A stretch of DNA of 48,421 bases from assembly GCA_019693395.1 (NCBI GenBank), contig JAAMXP010002207.1, positions 1 to 48,421 of the forward strand. The letters run 5' to 3'. Position 1 is the first letter of the stretch; each line of letters begins with the position of its first letter. Shown here piece after piece: positions 24,452 to 36,200 of this stretch. The DNA comes from Ettlia oleoabundans (Eukaryota; Chlorophyta; Chlorophyceae; Chlamydomonadales). Under the pieces are notes generated by a model, which ran no database searches, was not told where the DNA came from, and saw only the letters and a program-made list of their open reading frames with translations. Made by a program: the position numbers and the translations under genes.

Positions 24452-26044
24452 ATGGCGGCCTCTGGCAGTGAGGCTGCGTACGAGCAGGAATTAGCGCTCG
24501 AGAAACTTTTTCATTCACTGTCAAGCGGTTTCCAAAAGCTGGACAAGCTGCCAGAGGGAAAGCGCGCGGCCCTGCTGAAAGATCTCACCGCCGACATGCA
24601 GGAAGCCAAGACGTAGGTGGAACACCAGCCTCAGCAGAGCGGAGCGTCCGTGCCCGCTGTTGGCGGGGTCCGCCTGGGCCTTGCACCGTCAGATCAACAG
24701 TGGTGGTCAGTGCAAGCATCGCTCTGGTGCTCCCAGGCAGCAGATCACGCATGCTGTGTGCACAGGCGACAAGTTGCTAGCTGTGCCGCTGCTACCTGTT
24801 GCAGGTTGATACGAGAGTTCGAGCGCGAGGCCCGTACGGACGGCATGCCCGCCAATGAGCTGAACTTCCGTAAGAAGCAGTATGTGCAGGAACTCAACGG
24901 CTTCATTGGCTTGAAGAAGGCATACACTGGGGCTGCAGCACAGCGCACAGAGCTGCTGGATGGTGCCCAGAGCGAAACCGAGAAGCTGTCATGTGCGTGG
25001 TTTGCTGCTGCTGCCTTGCCAGCGGACACAATGCAGTGTCACGAGGTTGTAGAAGGCACAGTGCCATTTAGTGACTTTGCTTGTTGGCATCTGATTATGC
25101 AGCCAGCTGCTTGTCCTGCTCGTTGCTTCCCATACTGCTATGAGTTTTGCCCTTTTTTACCCTGCGCATCCGACCCCGCCTCCCATCTTGGCGCAGCCAT
25201 GAACACCACAGAGCTGATGCAGCTGGGCCGCAATCAGATGAAGGAAACAGATGCCTCGCTGCTGCGGTCAGAGAAAATCGTCAATGACACAATGGCGATC
25301 GGAATCCAGACTGCGGAAACGCTGCAAGGGCAGACTCGGCAGCTAGAGAAGGTGGATGGATGGTTAGGCCCGAAAAGGGGCCGGCTGGTACTATCATACT
25401 ACCCGAGAATGGCATCGTGCAAATGCTGCGCCGCTAAGCTGTGTATACGCCGGTAGACAGCCAGAATGACCTTAGACATCCGCACATGCTGGTATGTTTC
25501 GTCAGCCGCTTGACTGTAGCCTTGCAAGGGGGATGCAGGTCATAGACGACTTGGATGAGATTCATTTCACAATGAAGAAGGCTCGGCAGGTTATTCGTGA
25601 CATGACACGTGGCCTGATGACCGACAAGTGAGTAGCATGCTGCTGGTTCGTCGTGGTGCTCAATCCACATTTCAATGCGGCCCTGCTTCCTGCGGCCCTT
25701 CGTTAGCATGGCTCACAGAAATTATGCTAGCTGCATCTGGAAGCCCTGCTTGAATAACTCTTATTGCAGGCTCATCATGGGGTTGATTCTGCTGGTGGTG
25801 CTGGGCATCGTCGCCATCATTGTGCTCAATATCCTGAAAGCACAGGGCGTTTCCTTGCCTGGGGTATGTGATTTGCTGTTGTGCCAGTAGTGCGTTGAGT
25901 TGGCGAAATGCTGCATGGGTACCACTGGACTCATGCTTGAGCGTGCCACCTGCTGCTGGGCCAGGTGGTTAACCCTGCTAGGTCCGCAACTGCCTGCAGA
26001 ACCGGCGGCGGCTGCTCTGGGACCCAGCAGAGGATGCATGGTGA
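24452..26044 (+). CDS. NPSN: NPSN-type Qb-SNARE
   Basis: Tail-anchored membrane-fusion protein of the plant NPSN family, acting at plasma membrane, cell plate or endosomes in plants. Exons 24452-24612, 24805-24992, 25197-25351, 25539-25627, 25770-25863, and a last exon from 25982 (or 26000) to 26044; about 249 residues. The N-terminal helical domain has LEKLFHSLSSGFQKLDKLPE and FRKKQYVQELNGFIGLKKAY. The SNARE motif runs from TTELMQLGRNQMKETDASLL through LDEIHFTMKKARQVIRDMTR, followed by a single C-terminal membrane anchor LIMGLILLVVLGIVAIIVLN. Beyond the anchor is a short luminal tail (NRRRLLWDPAEDAW); its start depends on which of two in-phase acceptors is used. A TGTAA signal follows 44 nt after the stop. 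Confidence 0.88.
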
Positions 26045-26670
26045 CCGCAATTTCATCCTGTCTCCCGTGAACTACTTCAAGATGGACTGTAACTGATGAC
26101 TTATTCAATATTGCCAATATGTGGTTATTGCCAGCTTCACTCTCACCTGTTGCTCAACATTATCTGCTTTCCTCTTCTTGCTGCTGCTGGTCCTGCTCCT
26201 TTTGTTTTCTGCTGGGCGTTTTTCACTGTCAGCTGCTCAACCTGTAAGCGTGGATGGGGCACACACTCGCAGGAAGGCTGTGTGGCTGTTGTTTGGTACC
26301 TAAATTCCACATCCAGCCGTCAACAACTTGTTTGCATGTTCTGCTGGTTGCCCTGGTAAAGAACTACATGATGCCCCTGTGCCGTCGCTTCAATGCATGA
26401 GCGCCACCTTGCATAACTTGCAAGAAGTTGACAGCTGGAGGTTTATTGCATTTGGTCTAGGAGGTACATCAACATGTGTTAAAAGGTGTTGCGAAAACAG
26501 TGCTGCTTTTCTAAAGCATCGGGCACACCAAAACTTGGGTGCTCAATGTGAAGGTTTCACACTCCAAAAGTACACAAAAATGTCCCGTGGCAGAAGGAAT
26601 GCTCGCTCCTCATTGCCTGAGCGAGCAACCGCCAAACGCCAAGTCTTCTCATGCCGCTCCGCTTTGTTGC
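26045..26670. other. Convergent intergenic region
   Basis: About 630 bp between the NPSN stop and the stop of the small plastid membrane protein. It holds both 3' UTRs. Apart from the NPSN TGTAA signal nothing is recognised. Confidence 0.6.
26088..26092 (+). terminator. TGTAA polyadenylation signal of the NPSN gene
   Basis: TGTAA on the + strand, 44 nt behind the proposed stop. This supports the chosen last exon. Confidence 0.55.
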
Positions 26671-27439
26671 TCAATAGATGCGGATTTTAAACACGGTGAT
26701 AGATATTATGTTGGCCAGGATGATCAGCGCTGCATACACAAAATGAGAGCAACAAAACAGATGGGTTAAGGTCCAAGGTTTGCCGGTAACTGTTCATGCG
26801 CCACCCTACTCACTAAAAACAGTCCACTCACCCGCAAACACAAAAACAGCATCGCCAAACTTGGCCCGTGGGTCGATCTGTGATCTATAAACGTTGAAAA
26901 GCACATAAAAGATGATGGGGGAGAACGCCAGGCCCCAAAACAGAGGGGTGGGACCTGCTGCCTCAGCGGCAGCCTGGCTCTCATCTGCCAGCGCTGGCTG
27001 GTTGAGTAGCAAGCTGCTCAGCATCAGCGCGAAAGCTGCAGGCGCCTCCGAGTTCGCAGTAGGCTGGGATGGCGGGCGTTCCCTGCGCCTGTTCGAGCAA
27101 CTGCAAGGTCAAAGGAGTCAGCAACAAGAGTCCATCAATGCTGGATGGTGGTATCTGCCTTTACCAACCATGACTGAAATTCTACAGGTCTCATCGTTCG
27201 GCTTGCTACTGGCAGGCTGTCAAAATAAACTAGCATGACTGTCGTGGAAGTGGCGCCTGCATTTGTCAGAGTCAACAACCCCGTTGCTGTCGCCGCCAGT
27301 ATCAACCCTGACGCCAAAATCGGTGGCAAGGTTACTCGAACAGCGCCGATCAGCACACAAACCTGACAAAATGACCCTTACGGACTGGCCGCGCAAAACG
27401 CTGCACTGGCAGCAGCGGTGTGCGAGAGAGGGTCTGCAT
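26671..27439 (-). CDS. Small plastid-targeted two-helix membrane protein, unrecognised
   Basis: Not assigned to a named family. Three exons fit in phase: 27439-27363, 27100-26832, 26729-26671; 134 residues. The N terminus MQTLSRTPLLPVQRFARPVR is Ser/Arg/Pro-rich with no acidic residues, as in a chloroplast transit peptide. Next is a hydrophobic stretch ending in ALADES (FALMLSSLLLNQPALADES), like a thylakoid-transfer cleavage site. The mature part has two membrane segments, TPLFWGLAFSPIIFYVLFN and LIILANIISITVF, joined by a charged loop (VYRSQIDPRAKFGD), and ends in KIRIY. The layout suggests a small photosynthetic membrane subunit or assembly factor; this is inference. Its start is 236 bp from the divergent SUFD start. 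Intron 1 could hide a further small exon. Confidence 0.68.
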
Positions 27440-27675
27440 GCTGGGGAGCGGCAGTGACGATGCTCGATATACTTCTCCAAGACGCGACCAATGATCACCG
27501 TCATGCTGATGGGGTGTCGGGAGATTTAGGATCACCAGTAGTACAAGCACTACAAGCATGACAACCCTCCAATCATCCCTTCATTGCGTGCATTGTGCCT
27601 ATGGTATATGCAGTGACAGATCCATAGTCCTCTGGGTTGATATCGCTCCCGCTGCAGTCCGCTGCTCCCGTGACC

Positions 27676-30445
27676 ATGCACACAACACAACTGAGTTCCA
27701 CATGGGCCAGCAGTTGTCGTGCGCGGCCTGGAGCTGTGGTTCAGCAACGGCGGTCGCCGCTGCAGCGCCCACGACTGGCTTTGGCAGCCGCCGTGGCGGA
27801 GGCGGCAGGGCATAAAAACAGAGCTGCGTTCGCAGCAGAAGATAAATGGGTGGAGCGTTCTTTGCAAGCCACTGTACCAGACAACGCAGTCCTTCCTAAA
27901 CCGTAAGGAGTAGCTTGCACCTCTGCTGGCATTGCCCTGGCCTGCCCAACCCTGCCCTCAGCCACTGCCACTGCTGCTGACTAAGCACACATGCCCCACC
28001 GCCTGCCTTCCTCTGCCATAGGTTGGCCAGCCTGCAATCGAGCTGCCTCTCTGCGCTGTCGACTGTGCGTATGCCAACAACCCGCAACGAGGAGTACCGC
28101 TTCACAGACATCAGCCCTCTGTTGCAGCAGGGCCTGAGCCCTGCCAGCGGGGCAGCCAGCGCGGCATCTGTGGACATTGGAGCCATTTGTGCTGATCGCT
28201 CCCTCAAGCAGCCAGCGGCGGCTACAATTGTGGTGGTAGATGGCGTGGTAGATCAGCAGCAGACCAGCATCAATGAGTTGCCGACAGGCGTCTATGTCGG
28301 CAGCCTGGCGGGCGCGCCACAGGATGTCGTCTCCTTTGCCTTGGTACGTTTGGGCATCTATGTACATCCTCGCAGAAACAACACACCTTGGAGTTAATCC
28401 TTTCACGTATTTGCTAAACGAATTCGATGGTGAAACGCTAATGTTGGCTCACCACGCCAGCCACCACCCCCATTGTCGCCTTTGCCCACCATCATCCCTC
28501 GTTCAAATGGCGATGCAGGGCTCGCAATCACGCAGCAGGGGCGGCCCATTTGCCACCCTCAATGGCGCTGCTGCACGCGATGCAGTGGTCATGCACGTCC
28601 CTGCAAACACAGTACTGCCTAGCCCAGTGCACGTGTTATACCTGGCCAGCAGCTCCGCAACACCAGCCGCTGCTGGCGATGGGCACACACGTGCTGCCGC
28701 CCCTCGCCTGCTGGTGGTGCTGGAAGAGGGCGCTGTTGCAGAGGTTATTGAGGAGTTTGGTGGCCTGGCAGGGCCTGCTGGCGAGGGCACCCCGGCTACC
28801 GCTACTGACGCGGCTGCCACCGCAGATGCTGAAGCACCTTCCACTTCTGGAGCTCGCGCGCCAGCGTACTTCACCAATGCTGTGGCCGAGTTTGAGCTGG
28901 ACGACGGCGCAGTGCTGAAACACAGCTACGTGCAGCTGGAAAGTTCAGGAACTGCACACATGAAGGCCACACTGGTCAATCAGGGGCGGGAGAGCAGCTA
29001 CAGCCTGGTTGAGGCGCGGGTGGGCGGCAGCCTGTCGCGGCATGATGTCAGCATTGAGCAGCTTGGGGAGGCCACGCAAAGCCAGGTGCGAGGCCCATAG
29101 GTACTATTGGGAGCATTAATGCGCACTTAGTGTTTGAAGCAGGAGCTTGGAAGCAAACATGGCCTGGACTTGAACATTGTCTTGCTTTTGGCAAGCTGCC
29201 ATCAGCTTGCAAGCTCCACGTCATTGTCCCCTTGCATCACTTTCCTCCCACTGGTGTGCATGCGTGTGTGCCTGCATTTATTGAGCCTTCCTGCCCTTGC
29301 CACCTGCCGTATAGCAGATGCGGAGCTTCCTGCTGTGCGGTGACCGCCAGCTGCATGACTTGCATTCCAAGCTTAAGCTGGACCATCCCAATGGCGAGGC
29401 CAACCAGCTGCACAAGTGAGTCTGGCAAGCTGAAGAGTTCAGGATGCATGTCTTAGCGCAGCACACACAAAAAATTTGTGCATGCATCAATCAAGCAGAG
29501 ATTGTCTTGGTTGATGCGGTCAAAGGTTGAACGTCTGAGCGGGTTGGCATACGCAGGCTAAGGCAAATACGGTCAAAAGCAAAAAACATTGCACGTACTT
29601 TCCCAATAGCAGTACAACCGTTTACTGTCTGCATGTTGCTGCTGACAGTTGGGCAGACTAACTGTTTTCAGTGGTGCAAGCCGATGGCATCAACTGTTGG
29701 TATTCCTACAGAAGTGCCAGTGCCTGATACAACAGTTGTATTGTGTAATCTTCATTGCACATATGCGACGGCATAATCAACCAAAACACGCCTGGCCATT
29801 GCAGGTGCATTGTTTCTTCACCCACAGGGCGGGGCGTGTTCGATGGCAATGTACGTGTCAACCGCCTGGCACAGAAAACAGACGCACAGCAGCTCAGTCG
29901 CAACCTGCTGCTTGTCCCGCGGGCTATGGTCAATGTCAAACCCAACCTACAGGTAAGCATTTTTTTTGGCCACTTTATCATGCTCCCATTGTTGAGATCA
30001 TGAGCGTCGCTGTGTGCCTGAACAACTCGGTTACACGCTTGCTCAGACATGCATACTGACACACATGCAGATCATTGCCGACGATGTCAAGTGCACACAC
30101 GGCTGCACGGTTTCTGACCTGGAAGAGGAGGAGCTGTTTTACCTAAGGTACAGGTGGCGGATGCAAGTGTCGCATGTATGTGCGACATGCGACATGCGAT
30201 CATATACTGAGTTCAAGTGTGGGGAAGCGAGGCTAGTCACAACTACCAGTGCAGTGAATCGCGAATTGACAGAGTACAAATATACATGTTGCAGGGCACG
30301 GGGCATCAGCACGGAAGTGGCTCGCCGGATGTTGGTTTACAGCTTTGGGCGCGAGGTGGTGCAGGGCTTGGGCGACAACCTGCTGCAAGCTCGCGTTGAA
30401 GCAGCAGTGCGGAACATGCTGTCAGCTTTTGCCTCGCACTTGTGA
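27676..30445 (+). CDS. SUFD: Plastid SufD, Fe-S cluster assembly scaffold subunit
   Basis: Subunit of the SufBC2D scaffold that builds Fe-S clusters in the chloroplast stroma. Seven exons: 27676-27902, 28022-28343, 28519-29085, 29318-29415, 29805-29952, 30071-30147, 30295-30445; 529 residues, phases agree. The first 50 or so residues (MHTTQLSSTWASSCRARPGA onward) are Ser/Arg/Ala-rich, like a transit peptide. Family motifs follow in order: RNEEYRFTDIS, YFTNAVAEFELDDGAVLKHS, SSYSLVEARVGGSLSRHDVS, GDRQLHDLHSKLKLDHPNGE, GRGVFDGNVRVNRLAQKTDA, NVKPNLQIIADDVKCTHGCT and DLEEEELFYLRARGI, with the C-terminal helix region after it. The conserved C..H pair (DVKCTHG) is present. Ala/Thr-rich inserts lengthen the middle. 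Divergent from the unrecognised plastid membrane protein. Confidence 0.95.
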
Positions 30446-30600
30446 GGTTCCTTTGTCTACTGGTCTTGCTTTTCTTTGCCGCTGACTTATGGTTTGTGTA
30501 CATTCACAGTACGTAGGCGCAGCTTTGGGGCTTGCAGCATCCCAAGACTGCTATGATAATGATCTTCGCGCAATTATTTGATTGAGTTGTGCTCGCACAA

Positions 30601-30605
30601 TGTAA
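30601..30605 (+). terminator. TGTAA polyadenylation signal of SUFD
   Basis: TGTAA on the + strand, 155 nt behind the SUFD stop. Confidence 0.45.
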
Positions 30606-31025
30606 ATACACAAAAGACTGGCTCAATAACAAACAGGCAGTTCCTTTGCCCGCAAACTCAGCAATGGCATCTATGCCAATATACGATTATCAGTGAGACT
30701 ATCAAAACTCCAGTGTTTGCCTGCAAAGCACGAGCAGACAACGTGATGTTGATGCACATATTCTCAACAAAAACCCGAGCTGTTGCCAACTGAGCCGCTG
30801 TTGCATGATGATCACAAACCAGGCTTTGTGTTTGGCCGAACATGATGATAGAGCACATAACTGCTGCCAAAATTGCTTCAGGCCCGTTGATAAGTTGGCA
30901 AATCAGAGTGTACTACTTCAAAACCAAAATTGGACAGAGAGGAGCAGTCTGGGGCAATCTGGCTTGATTACCCACAAATGGCCTGCATGCAAAGGAGATT
31001 AGTTTAAGCCTTTCGACCTTGAACC

Positions 31026-31030
31026 TTACA
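31026..31030 (-). terminator. TGTAA polyadenylation signal of the adaptor-like gene
   Basis: TGTAA on the minus strand, 21 nt behind the stop at 31052. It supports this being a real transcribed 3' end. Confidence 0.55.
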
Positions 31031-31051
31031 AGTGCAACTGGCAACTGGTTT

Positions 31052-32542
31052 TCAATTGTGTGATTGCTCAGTAAATGACAAAATCTTTGTGGACAACATG
31101 AATTTGGTATCGGGTAGCAAATCGAAACCATTCGGTGGGGCTGTAGAGGAGTGGCTGGGTACTTCCTGCTCCTGTGCTTGCTCTGCCCCAACTTGCCCAT
31201 TGATTTTGGGGTCATGCATGGGAGCTGCTGCTGCTACAAAGTCCACAAAGTCATCTTCAGACCAGCCGTCGGCTGGCTCAGCAGTAGGGGCAGCAGGATG
31301 TTGGTTGCTAACAGATTTTGACAGCCATTCGCCGTCTGCCCAATCGCCGCCCACATTGGCAACTTGTAGCTGCACGCTGTCCACGCTGGTTGCTGCACCA
31401 CCCGCATCTGTTCCAACGAAAAAGGTCGTTTCGGTGCTGAAGGCATGAGTAGGTGCTGTTGAGCTGGGCTGTGGTCCTGCAGAAGCGGTCAATGCTGAGG
31501 ACAGAGGCACCTGCCAGTCTGACACTAGAACCGCAGGGAGCGCACTTGAGCTCGCAAAGGGGTCGGGCCCACATGCTGCAGGCTGGCTTGCTGGAAAGTC
31601 AGCCGGGGCTGCAGAAAAATCTGCAAAACCCGCGCTGGCATCCCATATTGTGACCGGTTCCATTTGTGCTGCTGGTTCTGTAGCAGATTGCTTAGGGACG
31701 CCCCAGTAAGGTGTTTCATTAGGGGCGGAGTCAGGTGCATGGAAGGAGCCATTGCTCTGGTCTGCCTGTAGGGTTGAAGGCAAGCTCCTCTCCTCCCCAG
31801 CTCCTGCACCCGCTGCCGCATTGTCTCTGGGCGATGCACAGCCTGGATGGACAGCTACATGGGATTCCGCTGCTGGCCCTTGAACCCCCGCTGTGCCTGG
31901 TGCTGCTACTGCTGGTGGTGCTGTCGCAGGTGTCGTCTTTCCAGCAGGCTGCTGAAAGCGCGGCTGCAATTGACTGCGGCTCGAAATGTAGCTTGCGCCA
32001 AGCTGCAAAGGATGCATCAGTAACTGTCCACAGCAAATTAGCAGCTTTGGTAGCTTTCGCAGGGATTAAGCGTGCAATGCTGTGGGACAGCTTCACATGC
32101 TCACTGCTGTGGTGCCCACCTGGTGTGGCAGACAGTCCAGAGCCCTTACACCACTGCATTGATCAATGCCTGAAGCTGAGTACTGTATTTGCAGACCCTG
32201 CACCGAGGATTCAATAGGTAGTTGTATGTTGATGCAATGTGCGTGACTGCAAATGGGAATACATGATTGCCACGGGAAACAATGTATGTTTTACGCGTTT
32301 GCCATCTGTTTACCAGTCGTTGCAACAGTCTAGCTGTCGGTGGAGCATTGCGCCAGTCTAAAAGGTCAAGAGGTTTGGAGGATTTGGAAACTTTCGGGAA
32401 CTGGGCTGCTAGTTGCTGAAGCTTTGGCAGTGATGCTGCTGGTAAGGTGTTCAGCCCGTCTCGCTGCACCGTCGAAGCTTCGGCTTGCTGGAAGGCTTCG
32501 CCATAAACATCAGGTCTTGAGTCATTCTCAGCCGATAACTTA
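31052..32542 (-). CDS. Unrecognised protein with acidic-Phe adaptor motifs, 5' end unresolved
   Basis: Two exons are supported: 32542-32314 (enters in phase 2, ends at a good GTAAAC donor) and 32002-31052 (317 codons with stop). Exon A encodes a CUE- or UBA-like helical stretch, LPKLQQLAAQFPKV followed by LDLLDWRNAPPTARLLQRL. Exon B is Ala/Pro/Ser-rich and disordered but carries short motifs of clathrin-adaptor ligands: GFADF, DFPASQ, DPFASS and DDFVDFV, resembling the acidic-Phe motifs bound by gamma-adaptin or GGA ear domains. A trafficking role is therefore suggested, not shown. The 5' exon(s) are not resolved. Reading frames around 32560-32740 (AAERRLLSAVFGAGSC or MLGLRCRRAPAAERR) are candidates but need transcript data. 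Confidence 0.6.
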
Positions 32543-33269
32543 CTGCAACCAGCCAAGCAATTGCGATTTGGCAGGTGTTTTTGCGAATGCTGACAGCAGC
32601 TGCCTGCACCAAATACGGCGCTCAGCAGCCGGCGCTCGGCGGCATCTGAGGCCCAGCATGAATGAGCAGCCCTGGCTGGAGAGCCACGGCTGCAAAGACG
32701 GACCTCATACTTGAAACGAGAGCTACTCCTGACTGGAAATACCGTGCTGCAGCGTCAACCAGGTCCCGCAACTTCGGGGTTCTTTTCGTTATAACGAGTA
32801 CAGTTTAGGCGCTGTCATCATATCACACCGATGTTCGTGCTCCCGCCACCCCTTGGGGCCTCGCAAACCTCCTGAGGTTCTTGTATCGCTGTGTATTGCT
32901 TAATATCAACCCCTTCCCTAGTTCCTCGAAGTTTCCCGTGTGGTTTTTTTACATCAAAGATATTCACAACCATAAATCGCCACCAATGTGTTATAGGGCC
33001 GGTGGTGGGGTGGGGGTGGTGGGGGTGTTAGCAAAATGGGAGAAACTAGGGAGCAAGGGGGGAGCTTGCAGCGAGGGTGCTTGATAGGATATAGTACAAG
33101 GACTTAGCCTGGCTGAGGCCCCCGCAACTAGGGAGGCACCAACTGCCAACAATGACACTTAAGAAGCAGGATAGCAGAGCAACCCAGCAAATTAGCAAAG
33201 GACAACACAAGCAAAAGTGAAAGATAGGCAAATGGCACAGAGGCTGGAAACCAGATGAGCGCTGCACTC
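32543..33269. other. Adaptor-like gene 5' side and NFS1 3' side
   Basis: About 730 bp. The part near 32560-32740 probably contains first exon(s) of the adaptor-like gene. The rest holds the NFS1 3' UTR and a G-rich tract at 33001-33025. Confidence 0.45.
33001..33025 (+). other. G-rich tract, possible G-quadruplex
   Basis: GGTGGTGGGGTGGGGGTGGT followed by GGGGG has five or more G runs separated by single T residues, the spacing expected of a compact G-quadruplex. It lies about 245 bp behind the NFS1 stop, in the spacer toward the adaptor-like gene. Confidence 0.4.
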
Positions 33270-36200
33270 TCAGTGCTGGCTCCACTGAATGCTCTTCAGG
33301 TCAATGCCCTGCTGCACCATCTCCCATAGCGGCGACATCTCTCGCAGCTGCACAGCAACAAGGAGGGGGGAGCAACAAGGCAAACACTCAATCACGACAG
33401 CAGGACCACATCCCCTTCCCACCATAACCAGAGTGGTTTCTCAACCTGTCGATCTGTCAACAATGAAACTCCTACACNNNNNNNNNNNNNNNNNNNNNNN
33501 NNNNNNNNNNNNNNNNNNNNNNNNNNNNNNNNNNNNNNNNNNCCACCTTGTTCACATGCTGCACTGTCAGCTCAACTGCACGATCGATCTCTGCTTCAGT
33601 CGTGAAGCGACCAATGCCAAACCGAATGGAAGTGTGTGCCTGCAACAAAAAGGAAGGAAGGAGTCAGCAAGTCTTCTTCTCAGCAGTCATACACATGTTT
33701 CTGGGAAATAGGTAGGCATGGAGGCTTAAATGTCAATGTTGCAAACCCACCATGTCCTCCTCGACGCCCAATGCTCGCAGCACATATGAGGGCTCCAAGC
33801 TTGCACTGGTGCACGCACTCCCACTTGAAACCGCCACATCCTGTATGTCACAACACAAGCAAAAGAGGGCTGGGTGGGTGGGTTCAAACTCGATATACTC
33901 GAGGTCAATATCAGTCCAGTAGTAAGTAAGCATTGAAAACGTGTGAAACTGACCTTCAGCCCCATGAGCAGCGACTCGCCCTCCACGTAGGCAAAAGACA
34001 GGTTAATGTTACCCCAGTAGCGCGATTCCTGGTCCCCATTCAAAACAACGCCCTGCAGGCAAAAACAAGCAGGAAGGAATTACACGGCTAGCGCTGATTA
34101 ACAGTTGCATTCACAAGTATTGGGAATTTGGCGTTGATGGCGAAAAGGAACGTCTTGAGCTGCACGGCACCAGGCCTGCCTGAAGCTGCGAGGTGATGCC
34201 CTTGTACAGCCTTTCGCTGAGTCGTTTTATGTGTGCCTGATCTCGTTCCATCTCCTGGCCCGCAATTTTGCACGCAGCACCCAAGCCTGCACACAAGCAA
34301 CACAGTGCACAAGCACTCCTTTTAAACATGGTTACTCCGCATCGCCTGTGCAAGCCAATAACAAGCATACATCATGTTTGGAACATATTTGCAACCTACC
34401 AACTGCTAAGAAGTGTGGTACAGTGCCGCTGCGCAGGCCGCGCTCTTGCCCACCACCGCTCATCTGTGCTTCCAGCCGCACACGAGGCCGACGACGGATA
34501 TAGATGGCGCCAATGCCTTTGGGGCCGTACAGCTTGTGGCCACTTATTGAAAGCAGGTCAATATTCATGGAGTTGACGTCAATGGGTATTTTGCCCACTG
34601 CCTGCGATGCAGCGGACACCGCGTAATGCTTTGTTGCATCGGCAGCGATACCTAGGGCGTTTCGACTTACCAATTGGGCATGCGATCAAGGCCAGGGCTT
34701 GTTGTCCCACTTGACTTTACAGCTAAGGATTCACCTGCGCTGCGTCAGTGTGAAAGGCAACCTTCTTTTCGCGACACAGCTTGCCGATTTCCGCAAGGGG
34801 CTGTACCACGCCAATCTCGTTATTTATTGCCATGATAGAGACCTGCGAGACCATCAACCATGGACAGGGTGTAATACAACAGCAGTACCCAGTCGTGAGA
34901 GACTGAGAGCTACACACACGAAGGCCTTCCCACAACCGCTGTCACATGCCCTTGTTTATTGTGTCAACCAGCCTCACCAGGCTTGTTTCGGGGCGAATAG
35001 CATCAGCAAGCTGCCCCAAATTGACCAGTCCATTCTTTTCTACTGGAAGATATGTGACATCAAAGCCGCGCTGCTGTAAGTACCGGCAGGAATCCAGCAC
35101 GCACTTATGGTCGGTCTGCAACAGAACACGATGCAGCTGACGTCAGGAAGAGTTGGTGGCAGGTAGTAGGGAGTAGGCCGAGGCATTTTTCTGCGTGATG
35201 CAGCATAACGTTGAGGTGCCCCGTAAGGCCGCTTCTAGTAGATTAATTGGTTAGTGTCATCCCCCCCCCCTCGCTTTGGGGAGCACTTCGAGCAAGGCCG
35301 CAGCAGGCACAATCTGAGCCGCCCCACTGAGGATGTGCAGCGCCCAAGGCGATTAGAGTACCTTTCCTTCAGGACAACAGGATCACTTGCAGCAGCAAAG
35401 CCAGAAGGCTTCCCTGCTGCATGTATGTGTCCATTGCACCACTGCATAAGCCCCGCTTTTTGTGGTTTTCTGACAGTACAGCGGCACCTCCGAACATGCA
35501 CCTCCTAACGAAACGCCCCCCTCCCCCCCTGGTTCTCCAGCCCTCCTACCACTACACGAACCAATCAATCTACTAGAAACGGCCTAACTCAGCAAGAACT
35601 GAAGGTTGGATCACAAAATAGTAGAGTGAAACCCCACCTGTGTTGTGATTATATGTTTTTTCCTGTCCTTGTAAAACTGCGCAACGCCCTTGATGGCCAG
35701 GTTGTTGGACTCTGTGGCACCACTGGTGAAAATCATCTCCTTAGGGTCTGCCCCAATCACGCCTGCCACCTGCGAGCACACACTAATGAACTTGATTGCA
35801 GGCTTTGCGTCAAGGATGGCATCTTGATTGTTGTGTCGCACTTCTTACCGCCATTCCTCGCTGATCATGCACACTTAACTATGAGGGTTATTGAGCCCTG
35901 TAATTATGAACCCAATGCATGGAAGGTCGTTCCAAGGCAAACAAACCTGTGCCCGGGCCACCTCCACAGCATCTTCAGCCTCCCAGCCATACAGGTGGGT
36001 GCGCGAGTGTGGGTTGCCATACTGCTCCGTCATGAATGGTAGCATGGTATCAATCACACGGGGGTCCATTGGAGTGGTGGCCTGGAATACATGGGTCAGG
36101 AGAAGCTTCTTGTGACTTTTGTGCCACACGTGGGTTGCAGGGTGCCGAATATGACACAAGCAACCATACACACAGTGTCACGTGGATGCTGCAATTCTTG

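Larger units (their letters stand above)
30446..31051. other. Convergent intergenic region
   Basis: About 600 bp between the SUFD stop and the stop of the adaptor-like gene. It holds two 3' UTRs and one TGTAA signal for each. No gene is seen. Confidence 0.6.

Noticed and set aside
30160..30205. Short tandem GCGACAT words in SUFD intron 6
   Set aside because: Only two to three imperfect copies; ordinary intron sequence.
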